Assembly (NCBI RefSeq): GCF_016650635.1
Contig: NZ_JAEKFI010000001.1
Coordinates: 682,001-746,000, forward strand
Direction: 5' to 3'
Length of the DNA stretch: 64,000 nt
Source: Pseudomonas sp. TH43
GTDB lineage: Bacteria; Pseudomonadota; Gammaproteobacteria; Pseudomonadales; Pseudomonadaceae
In this document: piece after piece, positions 52,032-61,571 of the stretch
Position numbering within the stretch: the first letter of the stretch is position 1
Layout of the letters: every line of letters begins with the position of its first letter
Notes under the pieces: model-generated
Databases searched by the model: none
The model's input: only the letters and a program-made list of their open reading frames with translations
Told to the model about the DNA's origin: nothing
Translations under genes and position numbers: made by a program

Positions 52032-52826
52032 ATGGTTTTGAATCAATGGGGATGCTGCGCCTTGCTGTTGGCGAGTTCGCTGACGCCCGTAGGTTGTGCC
52101 TGGGCGAATAACGCGGAGGAAGCCAACAAGAGCAACAACCCGCTGAACCTGGCGCCCGGCGCCAACCTTCAGGACTACTACACACCCAAGCTCTACGACA
52201 CCAATGTCCATACCAACGACGCCCTGTTGCGCGGCACCTTGCCGATTGCGCCGAACGACTTCATTGGTGTGCCGCAATTGCTCCGCGCAACCATGCCGGT
52301 CAGCACCCGCCCCGACCCGCACGGCGGTTATAGCAGCGGCATCGGCGATCTCAATCTGTTCGATATCTTCCTGCTCAAGACCGATGGCGTGCAGTTGGGC
52401 ATCGGCCCGCAAATCACCGCACCCACGGCTGCCGAGGACGAACTGGGCACCGGTAAATGGCAGGCCGGCCTTGCCGCGATAGCGATTGACTCTTCACCGC
52501 GCGGGCTGCTTGGCGCACTGGTGCAGTACCAGAGTTCGTTCGCCGGCGATCATGATCGGCCCCACGTCGAAACGGCGACGATGCAGCCCTTCATCATCCA
52601 TAACCTGGAAAAAGGCTGGTACCTGCGCTCCACCGGCACCTGGACGTTCGATCTGAAAAACGACACCCACTACATCCCGATCGGCCTCGGCGCAGGCAAG
52701 GTGTGGAAATCCGGCAGCAACATTCTCAACGCCTTTGTCGAGCCGCAATGGACGGTCGAACGCAAAGGCGAGGGACTGCCGCAATTCACCCTGTTCGCCG
52801 GTATCAACGTCACCTTCGGTAAATAA
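52032..52826 (+). CDS. Outer-membrane beta-barrel-like protein, unknown
   Basis: A 264-residue exported protein with a leader (MVLNQWGCCALLLASSLTPV...CAWA|N). The mature part is rich in alternating hydrophobic strands (GIGDLNLFDIFLLKT, LGIGPQITAPTA, GKWQAGLAAIAI, QPFIIHNLEKGWYL) and ends QFTLFAGINVTFGK with a terminal strand typical of outer-membrane barrels. It resembles the group annotated as transporter or phenol-degradation MetA-like. The start at 52032 begins the leader; the reading from 51957 adds arginine-rich residues. First of four consecutive exported proteins upstream of moxR. Substrate unknown. Confidence 0.7.
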   Translation: MVLNQWGCCALLLASSLTPVGCAWANNAEEANKSNNPLNLAPGANLQDYYTPKLYDTNVHTNDALLRGTLPIAPNDFIGVPQLLRATMPVSTRPDPHGGYSSGIGDLNLFDIFLLKTDGVQLGIGPQITAPTAAEDELGTGKWQAGLAAIAIDSSPRGLLGALVQYQSSFAGDHDRPHVETATMQPFIIHNLEKGWYLRSTGTWTFDLKNDTHYIPIGLGAGKVWKSGSNILNAFVEPQWTVERKGEGLPQFTLFAGINVTFGK

Positions 52827-52835
52827 GGATATTTC

Positions 52836-53039
52836 ATGCATATCGCTCTTCGCGCGGCCGCTTTCAGCCTGATGACCCTGTTCGCCAGTTGCGGCGTCGG
52901 CGCTCAGGATCTCGATGCGCGCATCGGCACGATCGCCATGCAAGGCGAGCCGCCTGCGCAGACGTCGCTCACCAGACTCGGTGGGCGCAGCGGCGAGTGG
53001 AAGATGCCGTTGCTCAACCCGGTCAATACCCAACAATAA
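52836..53039 (+). CDS. Small exported protein, unknown
   Basis: A 67-residue protein with a signal peptide (MHIALRAAAFSLMTLFASCGVGAQ|D) and a mature part of about 43 residues (DLDARIGTIAMQGEPPAQTS and on) with no known motif. A lipoprotein reading (FASC, Cys19) is possible but not ideal. AAGGA lies before the ATG, and it is only nine bases after the previous stop, so it belongs to the same operon. Role unknown; possibly an accessory of the neighbouring barrels. Confidence 0.65.
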   Translation: MHIALRAAAFSLMTLFASCGVGAQDLDARIGTIAMQGEPPAQTSLTRLGGRSGEWKMPLLNPVNTQQ

Positions 53040-53051
53040 GCGGAGTCTGTG

Positions 53052-54002
53052 ATGGTCAAGCCTAACGTTGTGCGCCCGATACTGGCGCTGTGCATGCTCG
53101 GCAGTCCGCTGCTGTACGCCACCGAAGGCGGAGTGGGTAGGCCCATTACCGGGCAACAGGTGTATTCCAATGCGGGGGTGATACCACCGGAACCGGGCTG
53201 GGTGGTTTCAGTCACCAGCATCTGGTACGACGGTTCGCTGAAGGGCAGTCGTGGCGCGCCGATTTCCGGTGAAGTCAGTGCCGGCATCGACATGAAAGTC
53301 TCCTACACCATGACCAACCTGACGCACATCTGGGACACCGGCAAAGGCCCGTGGAACTTCGCTTCAGCCATTGGTATTCCGGTGCAATACACCGACATCG
53401 ACGCCGCTGTCACCGGCCCGCGTGGACGCACCCTCGGCACCAGCGATTCCGGTACCCAGTTCGCCGATCCGCTGATCACGCCGATTGCCGCCGGTTATCA
53501 CTTCGATGCACTGAACCACATCGCGTTCTCCCTGCCGATCTACGTACCGGCCGGGGCCTACAACGAAAATCGCCTGGCTAACTCCGGGCAGAACAATTAC
53601 ACGTTCATGCCGACCGTGGCCTTCACTCATCTGGATGGCAAGGGTGGCGAGTTCACCCTGTCGAGCGGGCTTGAGTTCTACACCGAGAACGACGCCACGG
53701 ACTATCGCAACGGTAATATTTTCACGCTTGATGCGCTGTGGACCCACGGTTTCGGTAATGGCTGGAGCGCCGGGCTGGCCGCCGGTTACATTCAGCAGAT
53801 CAGCGATGACAAAGGCGATACTGCCGATGCCTTGAATGGCTTCCGCGGGCGCTCAGTCGGTGCCGGACCGGTGATCGGTTGGGCCGGGAAGTTCGCCGAC
53901 GCCCAGGCCAACATCAGCGCGCGCTGGGTGCCGGAGTTCGACACCAAGAACCGCCCCGAAGGCAATGGCGTCAGCGTCAACATGACCCTGGCGTTTTTCT
54001 AG
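53052..54002 (+). CDS. Outer-membrane barrel protein, phenol/MetA-transporter-like
   Basis: A 316-residue exported protein. Leader to about Ala24 (LGSPLLYA|T). The body carries repeated beta-strands (VSAGIDMKVSYTMTNLTHIW, WNFASAIGIPVQYTDID, HIAFSLPIYVPAGAYNEN, NYTFMPTVAFTHL, FTLSSGLEFYTEND) and ends VSVNMTLAFF. The pattern FxLP.Y.P.GAYN and the YNENRLANSGQN stretch match the Phenol_MetA_deg transporter family. Possible channel for a hydrophobic substrate. The ATG with GGAG upstream was used; an immediately preceding GTG is also in frame. Part of the exported-protein operon. Confidence 0.75.
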   Translation: MVKPNVVRPILALCMLGSPLLYATEGGVGRPITGQQVYSNAGVIPPEPGWVVSVTSIWYDGSLKGSRGAPISGEVSAGIDMKVSYTMTNLTHIWDTGKGPWNFASAIGIPVQYTDIDAAVTGPRGRTLGTSDSGTQFADPLITPIAAGYHFDALNHIAFSLPIYVPAGAYNENRLANSGQNNYTFMPTVAFTHLDGKGGEFTLSSGLEFYTENDATDYRNGNIFTLDALWTHGFGNGWSAGLAAGYIQQISDDKGDTADALNGFRGRSVGAGPVIGWAGKFADAQANISARWVPEFDTKNRPEGNGVSVNMTLAFF

Positions 54003-54014
54003 AAGGAGCCAGGG

Positions 54015-55058
54015 ATGGCCATTTCTCGTTGTTTGACCTTATGCAGTGCGCTGTTCAGTGGCCTCGCCTGCGCAGCGGGCGACTTGCCGACCCTTGGCAC
54101 CCCACCGACGCCGAGCACTGCCAAGGGCGACCCCGAAACCTGCCACCGCCTGCAACAAGACTTCGACATCGACCTGAAAAAAGTCGTGGCTGCCGGTTGC
54201 GACCCGTCCACCGAACAGATCGCCAAGTTGATGGACAACCCGGTCGGCAACCTCGTGCTGCTGTTCAACCAATACGACTACACCGCGCTCAAAGGCCCGA
54301 ACAGCAACGGCACACGGATGCTCGGCAAGTACAGTTTCATGCCGACCTTCCCGATCTCCCTCGGGGAAGACTGGAACCTGATCAACCGCTTGCCGATCAG
54401 TTACGTCAGCGCCCCGGTCAACCGCAAGGCCGGCAATCTGATCGGCATGGGCCCGAACGAGTTGCTGCACGATCGCGGCGACTTCACCTCGGTTATTCAG
54501 GATCCGTTCGACCGCACCAGCGGTTTCGGCGATCTGGCCTATGTCGGCGTGTTCTCGCCCAAGGAGCCGATCCGCTTCGACGGCGGCGGCAAACTGGTCT
54601 GGGGCGTCGGCCCGACGGCGATGTTTCCCACCGCTGAAGAAGACGTGCTCGGCACCGGCAAATATTCGCTGGGCCCGGCGTTCGTCGCCGCTTACCTCGG
54701 CCCGGACTGGACGCTCGGCGTGTTTCCGCAGCACTGGTGGTCCGTCGGCGGCGACAGCAAACGCAAGGACGTCAGCCTGACCAACGTGCAGTACTTCATT
54801 CAACGGGCGATTCCAGGGCCGGAACAATGGCGGATCGGTATGACGCCCAACGTCACCGTCAACTGGAAAGCCGACGGCGGCAACAAGGTCACCTTCCCCA
54901 TCGGCATTGGTGCCGGGCGGATTTTCAACTTCGGCAAATTACCGGTGCGCATCTCCGGCGAAATCCAGTACTCGGCGATCCACCCTGACGACCTGATCAG
55001 TAGCCGCTGGAATTTCCGGCTGTCGTTCATTCCGGTCATTCCGACGTTCATGTTTTGA
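54015..55058 (+). CDS. Outer-membrane barrel-like protein, unknown
   Basis: A 347-residue exported protein with a leader (MAISRCLTLCSALFSGLACA|A). After an N-terminal helical part (ETCHRLQQDFDIDLKKVV, with Cys43 and Cys62) it has barrel-like strands (YSFMPTFPISLGEDWNL, GFGDLAYVGVF, KLVWGVGPTAMFPTA, WTLGVFPQHWW) and ends SFIPVIPTFMF, an aromatic C-terminus. It shares GxGPxxxxPTAxEDxLGTGK with the protein at 52032 (GIGPQITAPTAAEDELGTGK), so these two are paralogues. It precedes moxR by 16 bases. Confidence 0.72.
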   Translation: MAISRCLTLCSALFSGLACAAGDLPTLGTPPTPSTAKGDPETCHRLQQDFDIDLKKVVAAGCDPSTEQIAKLMDNPVGNLVLLFNQYDYTALKGPNSNGTRMLGKYSFMPTFPISLGEDWNLINRLPISYVSAPVNRKAGNLIGMGPNELLHDRGDFTSVIQDPFDRTSGFGDLAYVGVFSPKEPIRFDGGGKLVWGVGPTAMFPTAEEDVLGTGKYSLGPAFVAAYLGPDWTLGVFPQHWWSVGGDSKRKDVSLTNVQYFIQRAIPGPEQWRIGMTPNVTVNWKADGGNKVTFPIGIGAGRIFNFGKLPVRISGEIQYSAIHPDDLISSRWNFRLSFIPVIPTFMF

Positions 55059-55074
55059 GAAGGAAGCACACGCC

Positions 55075-56055
55075 ATGACAGCACTCAGCGACCTTAATGC
55101 CCTGCAAGCAAGCATTGCCGAATCGGTGCTCGGCCAGGATCAGGTGATCCGGCAGATCCTCCTCGGCCTGCTGGCCAACGGGCATTTGCTGCTGGAGAGC
55201 CTGCCGGGACTGGCCAAGACTCGCACGGTCAAGGCATTGGCCAAACACCTCGACGCGAAGATGAGTCGCATCCAGTTCACGCCGGATCTTTTGCCCTCGG
55301 ACATAACCGGTGCCGAAGTCCTGCATCAGGTTGCGGGCCAGAACGAAATCCGCTTCCAGCAGGGCCCGCTGTTCGGCAACCTGATCCTCGCCGACGAGAT
55401 CAACCGAGCGCCCGCAAAAGTGCAGGCAGCGCTGCTCGAAGCCATGGAAGAGCGGCAGATCACCGTGGCTGGCAACAGTCATCTGCTGCCGGAACTGTTC
55501 ATCGTCGTCGCCACGCAAAACCCGATCGAGCAGGAAGGTACTTATCCGTTGCCGGAAGCGCAGATGGACCGCTTCCTGATGAAAGTCCTGCTCGATTATC
55601 CGAGCGCCGACAACGAAGGTCAGGTCCTGCGATTGTTGCGCGCCGAGGAGTTCGCCCAAGGCGCCAACACCGCGCCAACCAAGGGTTTCAGCCTGTCGCA
55701 GGAGGTGATTTTCGCTGCGCGCAAGGAAGTCAGTGCGGTGCATGTATCGCCGGCCATCGACACCTATCTGATCGACCTGATCAACGCCACCCGCCACCCC
55801 GCCGATTACGACGAAGACCTTGGCCGCTGGATCAGCATTGGCGCGAGTCCGCGGGGCGGCATCGGTCTGGATCGCTGCGCGCGCGCCGATGCGTGGTTGC
55901 AGGGTCAGGATTTTGTTTCGCCGGACAACGTCCGCGCCGTGGTGCATCCGGTACTGCGGCATCGCCTGCAATTGAGCTATGACGCGGTGGCTGATGGCGT
56001 GACGGCCGACCAGGTGCTCGACCGGATTCTCGACAAAGTGGCGATTCCGGCCTGA
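55075..56055 (+). CDS. MoxR family AAA+ ATPase
   Basis: A 326-residue ATPase of the MoxR class, which acts as a chaperone with vWA partner proteins. Walker A is SLPGLAKTR (about 42-50), Walker B LILADEINRAPAKVQ (about 103-117), and ATQNPIEQEGTYPLPEAQMDRF is the conserved sensor region. ATP-driven maturation of protein complexes is known for the family. It opens the operon with DUF58, DUF4381, two vWA proteins and BatD. GAAGGAAG lies before the ATG. Confidence 0.92.
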   Translation: MTALSDLNALQASIAESVLGQDQVIRQILLGLLANGHLLLESLPGLAKTRTVKALAKHLDAKMSRIQFTPDLLPSDITGAEVLHQVAGQNEIRFQQGPLFGNLILADEINRAPAKVQAALLEAMEERQITVAGNSHLLPELFIVVATQNPIEQEGTYPLPEAQMDRFLMKVLLDYPSADNEGQVLRLLRAEEFAQGANTAPTKGFSLSQEVIFAARKEVSAVHVSPAIDTYLIDLINATRHPADYDEDLGRWISIGASPRGGIGLDRCARADAWLQGQDFVSPDNVRAVVHPVLRHRLQLSYDAVADGVTADQVLDRILDKVAIPA

Positions 56056-56063
56056 GGTTGCAT

Positions 56064-57002
56064 ATGAACAGCACGGATGGCCTGGTTTACGTCTCTCTCG
56101 CGCAATTGATGGCGCTGGAGTTCAAGGCCCGTGACCTGAGCTTTCTCGCCCGCTAACCGCAGGGCAGCATCCTCGCCGGCAACCATGCCTCGCGCCTGCG
56201 TGGCCGTGGTCTGAACTTCGATGAGCTACGGCGTTATCAGCCGGGCGACGATCTGCGTCACCTCGACTGGCGCGCCTCGCTGCGCACCGGCAAACCGGTG
56301 GTGCGCACCTTCACCGAAGAGCGCGATCGCCCGGCGCTGATTGTGGTTGATCAACGCATGTCGATGTTTTTTGGCTCGCAACGCAGCTTCAAGTCTGCAC
56401 TTGCCGCCGAGTTGGGCGCACTGGCGGCGTGGATGGTGTTCAACGCCGGTGACCGGGTGGGTGGCCTGGTGTTCAATGATCAACGCATCGACAGCGTCGC
56501 GCCATTGCGCAGCCGCAAGCGGGTTGAGGCGTTGCTCAGCCGCATCACCGAACAGAATCAAGCGCTGAACGCCGCCAACCCCGATGCTGAAGACGAAGAT
56601 CAGCTGGATAAGGCCTTGCAGCGCTGCCTGGCATTGGCCGGCCATGATCATCTGATCTGCATCGTCAGCGACTTTGCCGGCGCCGCAGAGCGCACCTTGC
56701 AATTGATGCGGCAACTGCGCGCGCACAACGATGTGATCGCTCTGCAAGTCTATGATCCGCTGGCGTTGAAACTGCCGAGCAATGGCCGGTTGCTGGTGAC
56801 GCAAGGGCAATTGCAGGTAGAACTGGCGGTTGAAAAACGCAGCGTGCATCAGCCGTTGGGCGATTACCTTGGCGGCCGACTCAAGGACGTCGCCATCCTG
56901 CTGCGGCGTAGTCAGGTGCCGTTGCTGATGTTCAGCACTGCCGAAGAGGCGCATGCACAATTGCGTGCCGAACTTGGCAAAACCGCCGGCCCACGGCGAT
57001 GA
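56064..57002 (+). pseudogene. DUF58 protein gene interrupted by an in-frame TAA
   Basis: The frame starts at ATG 56064 as MNSTDGLVYVSLAQLMALEF and ends at TGA 57002, length 312 codons, usual for DUF58. Codon 31 (56154-56156) is TAA where relatives carry Gln, as in LARQPQ, so a single C-to-T change would explain it. Beyond it the protein continues in frame with RLRGRGLNFDELRRYQPGDD, the DUF58 core motif, and VVDQRMSMFFGS. The first possible restart (GTG at 56298) lies after the core motif, so a truncated product would miss it. A sequencing error or suppression remains possible. MoxR-linked DUF58 proteins are bridging members of such systems. Confidence 0.85.
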
Positions 57003-57598
57003 ATACGAATATCCCGAGCATCGATCAGCTCAAGGAGCTGGGCTTGCCAGCGCCTGTGAGCTATGCGCCACAGACGTGGGGCTGGTGGGTGTTGCTCGCG
57101 GTTTTGATCTTGTTGGCGCTGGTTGTCTGCGTACGCCGCCATTTGCAATGGCGCCGCGATCAGTATCGCCGCGAAGGCCTGGCCCGGTTGGCGCAACTGC
57201 GTGATCGCAGCGATGACCTCAGCGCATTGCGCGAGCTGCCAGAGCTACTGAAACGCGTAGCCCTCTCGATGCCCACACAATCCCCGAGCTGGAACCCGAT
57301 CAATGTGGGAGCGAGCCTGCTCGCGAAGAGGCCGGCACATTCAACATCTGTATTGTCTGGCACAGCGCTTTCCCGAGCAGGCTCGCTCCCACAGGGGGCG
57401 GCGGCGTTGGGGGGATTGGATTGGCAAGACTTTTTACAGCGGTATAGCAAGAAGCCGCTCCCGGCGGACTTCAGCGAGCAACTCGCCCAGTTGGCCTACG
57501 CCCCCGACGACTCCTTGCGCGCCCTCCCCGCCGAGCAACGCCTGGCGCTGTTCGACACCTGCCAATACTGGGTGGAGCATCATCATGTGGCAGCTTGA
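56999..57598 (+). CDS. DUF4381 membrane protein with an in-frame REP-pair insertion
   Basis: A 199-residue protein. Residues 1-25 (NTNIPSIDQLKELGLPAPVS) are followed by one membrane helix (28-47, WWVLLAVLILLALVVCV) and a basic cytosolic or periplasmic part. The family features LKRVALSMPT and LDWQDFLQRYSKKPLP are present, but between them is a stretch (about 102-132) encoded by a REP pair at 57305-57392 ([23 protein letters not shown]). It keeps the reading frame and has no stop. Other DUF4381 proteins join these two parts directly, so the insertion is probably recent. The ATG overlaps the DUF58 stop. Confidence 0.8.
   Translation: MNTNIPSIDQLKELGLPAPVSYAPQTWGWWVLLAVLILLALVVCVRRHLQWRRDQYRREGLARLAQLRDRSDDLSALRELPELLKRVALSMPTQSPSWNPINVGASLLAKRPAHSTSVLSGTALSRAGSLPQGAAALGGLDWQDFLQRYSKKPLPADFSEQLAQLAYAPDDSLRALPAEQRLALFDTCQYWVEHHHVAA
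57305..57392. repeat. REP pair inside the DUF4381 coding sequence
   Basis: Arms GTGGGAGCGAGCCTGCTCGC (then GAA) and TTCCCGAGCAGGCTCGCTCC (then CAC), with one mismatch, enclose about 42 bases. It is entirely inside the DUF4381 gene. Confidence 0.9.
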
Positions 57599-58577
57599 TT
57601 ACCCATGGCTGTTGCTCCTGCTGCCATTGCCCTGGCTGGCTTACCACTACCTGCCCGCTTACAACGAAGCTCGCAGTGCCGTGCGCGTGCCGTTTTTCGG
57701 CGCCATGAGTCGCGCGGTCGGTGAAGCACCGGCCAACGCCGGCACTCGCCGCAATGCCTGGCAAGTGCTGCTTAATCTTTTGGTCTGGGCACTGATTCTG
57801 CTGGCTGCGGCGCGCCCGGTGTTCGTCGAAAAACCCATCGAACGCCAGCAACCGGTGCGCGACCTGATGCTCGCCATCGATATCTCGCAATCGATGGAAA
57901 CCGAAGATTTCACCAACGCCAGCGGCCAGAAAATCAATCGTCTGGCAGCGGTAAAAGAAGTCGTGCAAGGCTTCATCGACAAGCGCAAGGACGATCGTCT
58001 CGGCCTGATCGTGTTCGGCAGTGGCGCTTATCCGCAGGCACCGCTGACCCTCGATCACGCGAGCCTCTCGCTGTTGTTGGCTGACACCGGCATCGGTATG
58101 GCCGGCCCCAATACCGCCATCGGCGACGCCATCGGCCTGAGTCTGAAGCTGCTCGATCAGGCCCACGAACAGGAAAAAGTGCTGATCCTGCTCACCGACG
58201 GCAACGACACCAGCAGCGCGATCACCCCGGATCACGCCGCGCAAATGGCGGCCAACAAAAGCGTGGTGATTCACACCATCGGCATTGGCGATCCGAGCGC
58301 CTCCGGCGAAGCCAAGGTCAATCTGCCGGGCCTTGAGCAAATCGCCAAAACCACGGGGGGCCAGTTCTTCCGCGCCGAAGACCGCACCGCGCTGGATCAG
58401 GTCTACAGCACCCTCGACCGCCTCACTCCGCATCAGGTGAAAACCCTCAGCCATCAACCGCAACGGGAGTTGTTCTACTGGCCGCTGGGCGCGGCGATCG
58501 TGTTGTTGGCGCTGTATCACCTCGGCGCGATGTTGCACCTGCGGTTGTCTTTCGCCCGCCAGCGGCAGGAGGCCTGA
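57585..58577 (+). CDS. vWA-domain membrane protein (BatA-like)
   Basis: A 330-residue protein: N-terminal membrane helices (about 3-20 and 62-80), a von Willebrand factor A domain (about 92-285) and a C-terminal helix (about 300-320). The metal-ion-dependent adhesion site is intact: DISQS (99-103), Thr in GPNTAIGDAI and Asp in LLTDGNDT. MoxR ATPases pair with such proteins. The ATG at 57585 overlaps the DUF4381 gene by 14 bases. The protein faces the periplasm by analogy to BatA. Confidence 0.88.
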   Translation: MWQLDYPWLLLLLPLPWLAYHYLPAYNEARSAVRVPFFGAMSRAVGEAPANAGTRRNAWQVLLNLLVWALILLAAARPVFVEKPIERQQPVRDLMLAIDISQSMETEDFTNASGQKINRLAAVKEVVQGFIDKRKDDRLGLIVFGSGAYPQAPLTLDHASLSLLLADTGIGMAGPNTAIGDAIGLSLKLLDQAHEQEKVLILLTDGNDTSSAITPDHAAQMAANKSVVIHTIGIGDPSASGEAKVNLPGLEQIAKTTGGQFFRAEDRTALDQVYSTLDRLTPHQVKTLSHQPQRELFYWPLGAAIVLLALYHLGAMLHLRLSFARQRQEA

Positions 58578-58578
58578 G

Positions 58579-60159
58579 ATGGAGATCAATCTCGGTGACT
58601 TGCATTTCCTGCGCCCGCTATGGTTGCTGGTAGCGCTGCTCGGCGCACTGCTGCCGCTGATCTGGCGTCACAGCCGTAACCTGCAACAGCGACTGCGCGG
58701 CAACATTGCCGAACACCTGCTGCCACACTTGTTGGTCACGCCACAGGATCACCACCGCCTGCGTCCGGTGCATCTGTTGTGCGCGGTGTTGATACTCGGC
58801 GCCATTGCGGCGGCCGGGCCGACTTGGGAACAGGATCGCCCGGACTTCCTCGAAAATCGTGCGCCGCTGATCGTCGCCGTCGATCTGTCGCCGTCGATGG
58901 ATGCCAATGATGTGCAACCGACACGCCTGGAAGCGGCCAAACACAAGCTGCACGACCTGACCCAGCGCCGTGCTGGCGCCCGCACGGCGCTGATCGCTTA
59001 CGCTGGCAGTGCGCATCTGGTGTTGCCGCCCACCGATGACCCGGCGCTGCTCGACACCTTTATCCAGGCCTTGGGCACCGGGCTGATCGACAAACCGGGC
59101 AAGGACGTCGGCGCCGTGATCGATCAGGCCAAACGCCTGCTCAGTGCTGAAAAGACCCCTGGCAGCCTGTTGCTGATCACCGACGGCGCCGACACCGCGC
59201 AACTCGCAGGCCTCGATAAACAGCTGAGCGGCAGCCAGTTGCAAGTCCTGGTACTGGCGGTTGGCAGTGCGGACGGCGGGATCCTCCACGATACCAATGG
59301 CCAGCCGCGCACTGATGCCAATGGACGCCCGGCGCTGGGCAGTTTTGATCAGGCCGCCCTCAAGCAACTGGCTTCGGCGCTGGACGCGCCGCTCGGCAGC
59401 CTGACGCTTAATGACGATGATCTGGACTGGGTCGAACTGCACGCGCAACAGCACTTCCAGAGCGCCAGCGCCGAACAGCGCGAACTGCACTGGAAAGACG
59501 CCGGATATTGGCTGTGTTGGCCGTTGTTGCTGTTGGCGCTTTTCAGCGTTCGCAAAGGCTGGAGTGTGAATTGGATGCCGGCGCTGGCGCTTGCCGTGGG
59601 ACTCGGCTGGCCGGCAGCCCCGGCGCAGGCTAACGCGTTGACCGACGCGTTTTTCACTCGCGATCAGCAAGGGCGCTGGGCTGTCGAGCATGAGCATTGG
59701 CCGCAAGCTGCTGCGCTGTTTGTCGACCCTTACTGGAAAGGCGTCGCGGCCTATCACGCTGCCGATTACGACTTGGCATTGGCGACGTTTGCGCGACTGG
59801 AAACACCGCAGGCGTACTTCTATCTAGGCAATATTTACGTGCGCCGCTTCAAGTTTGATGAAGCGATTGCTGCCTATGAGCAGGCGTTGAAACTGCAACC
59901 GCAATTTCCCGAAGCGACGGCGAATCTGGCCTTGGCGCAGGCGTTGCTCAAAGACACCGACAGTGCCGAGAAAAATGCGCCTGAGACCAAGCCGGACGAG
60001 GTGAAATTCGACAAGGCCCCGGGCAAGGGGCAGAGCAAAGCGGTCGAAACCGAGCAGGCGACGTCGGATGCGTTGTGGTTGCAGAACCTCACGACCTCCC
60101 CGGCGAAATTCCTCAAGCAGAAGTTCAGCTTGCAGGATCAATCGGGGGCCAAGCCATGA
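58579..60159 (+). CDS. vWA-domain protein with TPR (BatB/BatC-like)
   Basis: A 526-residue protein that joins a BatB-like half and a BatC-like half. Helices at about 12-30 and 62-82 and again at 308-350 frame a vWA domain (about 95-285) with DLSPS (102-106) and Asp in LLITDGAD. Residues about 385-455 contain TPR units ([30 protein letters not shown]). The C-terminus is charged and Lys/Gln-rich. It starts one base after the upstream stop with GGCAGGAGG nearby. The stop overlaps the start of BatD. Confidence 0.88.
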   Translation: MEINLGDLHFLRPLWLLVALLGALLPLIWRHSRNLQQRLRGNIAEHLLPHLLVTPQDHHRLRPVHLLCAVLILGAIAAAGPTWEQDRPDFLENRAPLIVAVDLSPSMDANDVQPTRLEAAKHKLHDLTQRRAGARTALIAYAGSAHLVLPPTDDPALLDTFIQALGTGLIDKPGKDVGAVIDQAKRLLSAEKTPGSLLLITDGADTAQLAGLDKQLSGSQLQVLVLAVGSADGGILHDTNGQPRTDANGRPALGSFDQAALKQLASALDAPLGSLTLNDDDLDWVELHAQQHFQSASAEQRELHWKDAGYWLCWPLLLLALFSVRKGWSVNWMPALALAVGLGWPAAPAQANALTDAFFTRDQQGRWAVEHEHWPQAAALFVDPYWKGVAAYHAADYDLALATFARLETPQAYFYLGNIYVRRFKFDEAIAAYEQALKLQPQFPEATANLALAQALLKDTDSAEKNAPETKPDEVKFDKAPGKGQSKAVETEQATSDALWLQNLTTSPAKFLKQKFSLQDQSGAKP

Positions 60160-61571
60160 ACCGGATTGAAGCATTCGCGAGCAGGCTCGCTCCCACATTG
60201 GTTGTATGTACCCCGCAAATCTACTGTGGGAGCGAGCCTGCTCGCGAAGGGGCCAGATCAATCAACACAAGAATCAGCACTGTATTCTTGGTCAGCCTGC
60301 TCAGCCTCAATGCCTTTGCAGCCGAACCCCAACTCAAAGTCCAGGCCCACCTGCAACCCGCTGACGGCGCCATGGTTGGTGGTCTGGTCGAGTTGCAAGT
60401 CGACGTTCTTACCGACACCTGGTTCACCCGTGCCGCCACCCTGCCCGACCTCAAGCTTGACGGCGCACTGGTCATGCCGCCGGACAGTCAGGCGCAGCAC
60501 CTCAACCAGACCATCGATGGTCAAGCCTTCAACGGCATGCGCTATAGCTACCTGATCACCCCGAACGTTGCCCGTACCTTCGACATTCCGGCCCTGACCG
60601 TGCGAGCCACTCCCGCTCAGGCCAGCGCTGAAATCAGCGCGCAGACCGAGCCGTTGCAATTTCGCACCACCCAACCTCCCGGTTTTAAGCCCGGCGAAGT
60701 GCCGTTGGTGGCCACCGCAGTGCGCTTCAACCAAACCGTGACCCACTCGGCCACGCCGTTGAAAGTCGGCGACAGCATCACCCGTCAACTGACCCTGCAA
60801 GCCGACGGTGCACTGGCCATGGCCCTGCCGACCCCGACGCTGAGCGATGTCGCCGGCCTCAGTCGTTATGCGAAAAACCCGCAAGTCACCAGCCTCGATG
60901 ATGGTCGCGGCGACATCCTCGGCGGTCAGCGTATCGACAGCGTGACCTACCGCATCGACAGCGCCGGCTCGCACACGCTGCCCGCCATTGAAGTGCAATG
61001 GTGGGACTCAGGCACCCGGCAATCCCGCACTGCACAAGTCCCCCCAGTGACCTTCGACGCCGCCACCGACAGCGCTTACAAACCGGTGTTCTCGATCGCT
61101 GAAGACCTGAAGCAACTGGGCCGCAATCGCCTGCATCTCTCCACGCAATGGCTGCTGTGGGTGTTCGTTCTCGTAGCACTGCTAGCGCTCGGTTACCTGA
61201 GCCGAGCGCCGCTCACTCGTGCCCGCCTCGCGATGCAAGCACGCAAACAGGCACGCCACGCCGCGTGGCTGCAATCACCCGACTACGCCTGGCAACAAAT
61301 CAATCCGCAACTTGCCGCCCGACCCGCACAGTTGAGCGCGCTGTATCTATGGCTGCGCCGCAGTCGCCTCGGCTTGAAACTGGTCGATGCCGGCCCGCGT
61401 CTGCAAGGGCTGATGCGCGGGCTCTACGGTCGCGAACCGAGTACTGAAAAAACCTTGGCCCAACTACGCCAATCGTTGACTACGCTTCACAGTCAGGCCG
61501 AACAACAGCAGCAAAAATCCACACCGGCCCTGCGCCCGCTCAACCCCGTTCACGAGAAGGATTTCCCATGA
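60156..61571 (+). CDS. BatD-like protein with a REP pair near its start
   Basis: A 471-residue exported, membrane-anchored protein of the BatD family: signal-like hydrophobic segment [15 protein letters not shown] (about 46-60), beta-rich Ig-like regions (60-320), one membrane helix (about 333-352, [15 protein letters not shown]) and a helical C-terminus. The ATG at 60156 overlaps the upstream stop (ATGA). Codons about 7-31 come from the REP pair 60174-60248, which pushes the signal peptide some 45 residues in from the start; targeting may be reduced, though the frame is kept. The normal protein probably began near the segment RISTVF. Confidence 0.8.
   Translation: MNRIEAFASRLAPTLVVCTPQIYCGSEPAREGARSINTRISTVFLVSLLSLNAFAAEPQLKVQAHLQPADGAMVGGLVELQVDVLTDTWFTRAATLPDLKLDGALVMPPDSQAQHLNQTIDGQAFNGMRYSYLITPNVARTFDIPALTVRATPAQASAEISAQTEPLQFRTTQPPGFKPGEVPLVATAVRFNQTVTHSATPLKVGDSITRQLTLQADGALAMALPTPTLSDVAGLSRYAKNPQVTSLDDGRGDILGGQRIDSVTYRIDSAGSHTLPAIEVQWWDSGTRQSRTAQVPPVTFDAATDSAYKPVFSIAEDLKQLGRNRLHLSTQWLLWVFVLVALLALGYLSRAPLTRARLAMQARKQARHAAWLQSPDYAWQQINPQLAARPAQLSALYLWLRRSRLGLKLVDAGPRLQGLMRGLYGREPSTEKTLAQLRQSLTTLHSQAEQQQQKSTPALRPLNPVHEKDFP
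60174..60248. repeat. REP pair inside the 5' end of the BatD gene
   Basis: Arms TTCGCGAGCAGGCTCGCTCC (then CAC) and GTGGGAGCGAGCCTGCTCGC (then GAA), perfect over 23 bases, with a 29-base centre. It begins 18 bases after the start codon. Confidence 0.92.
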
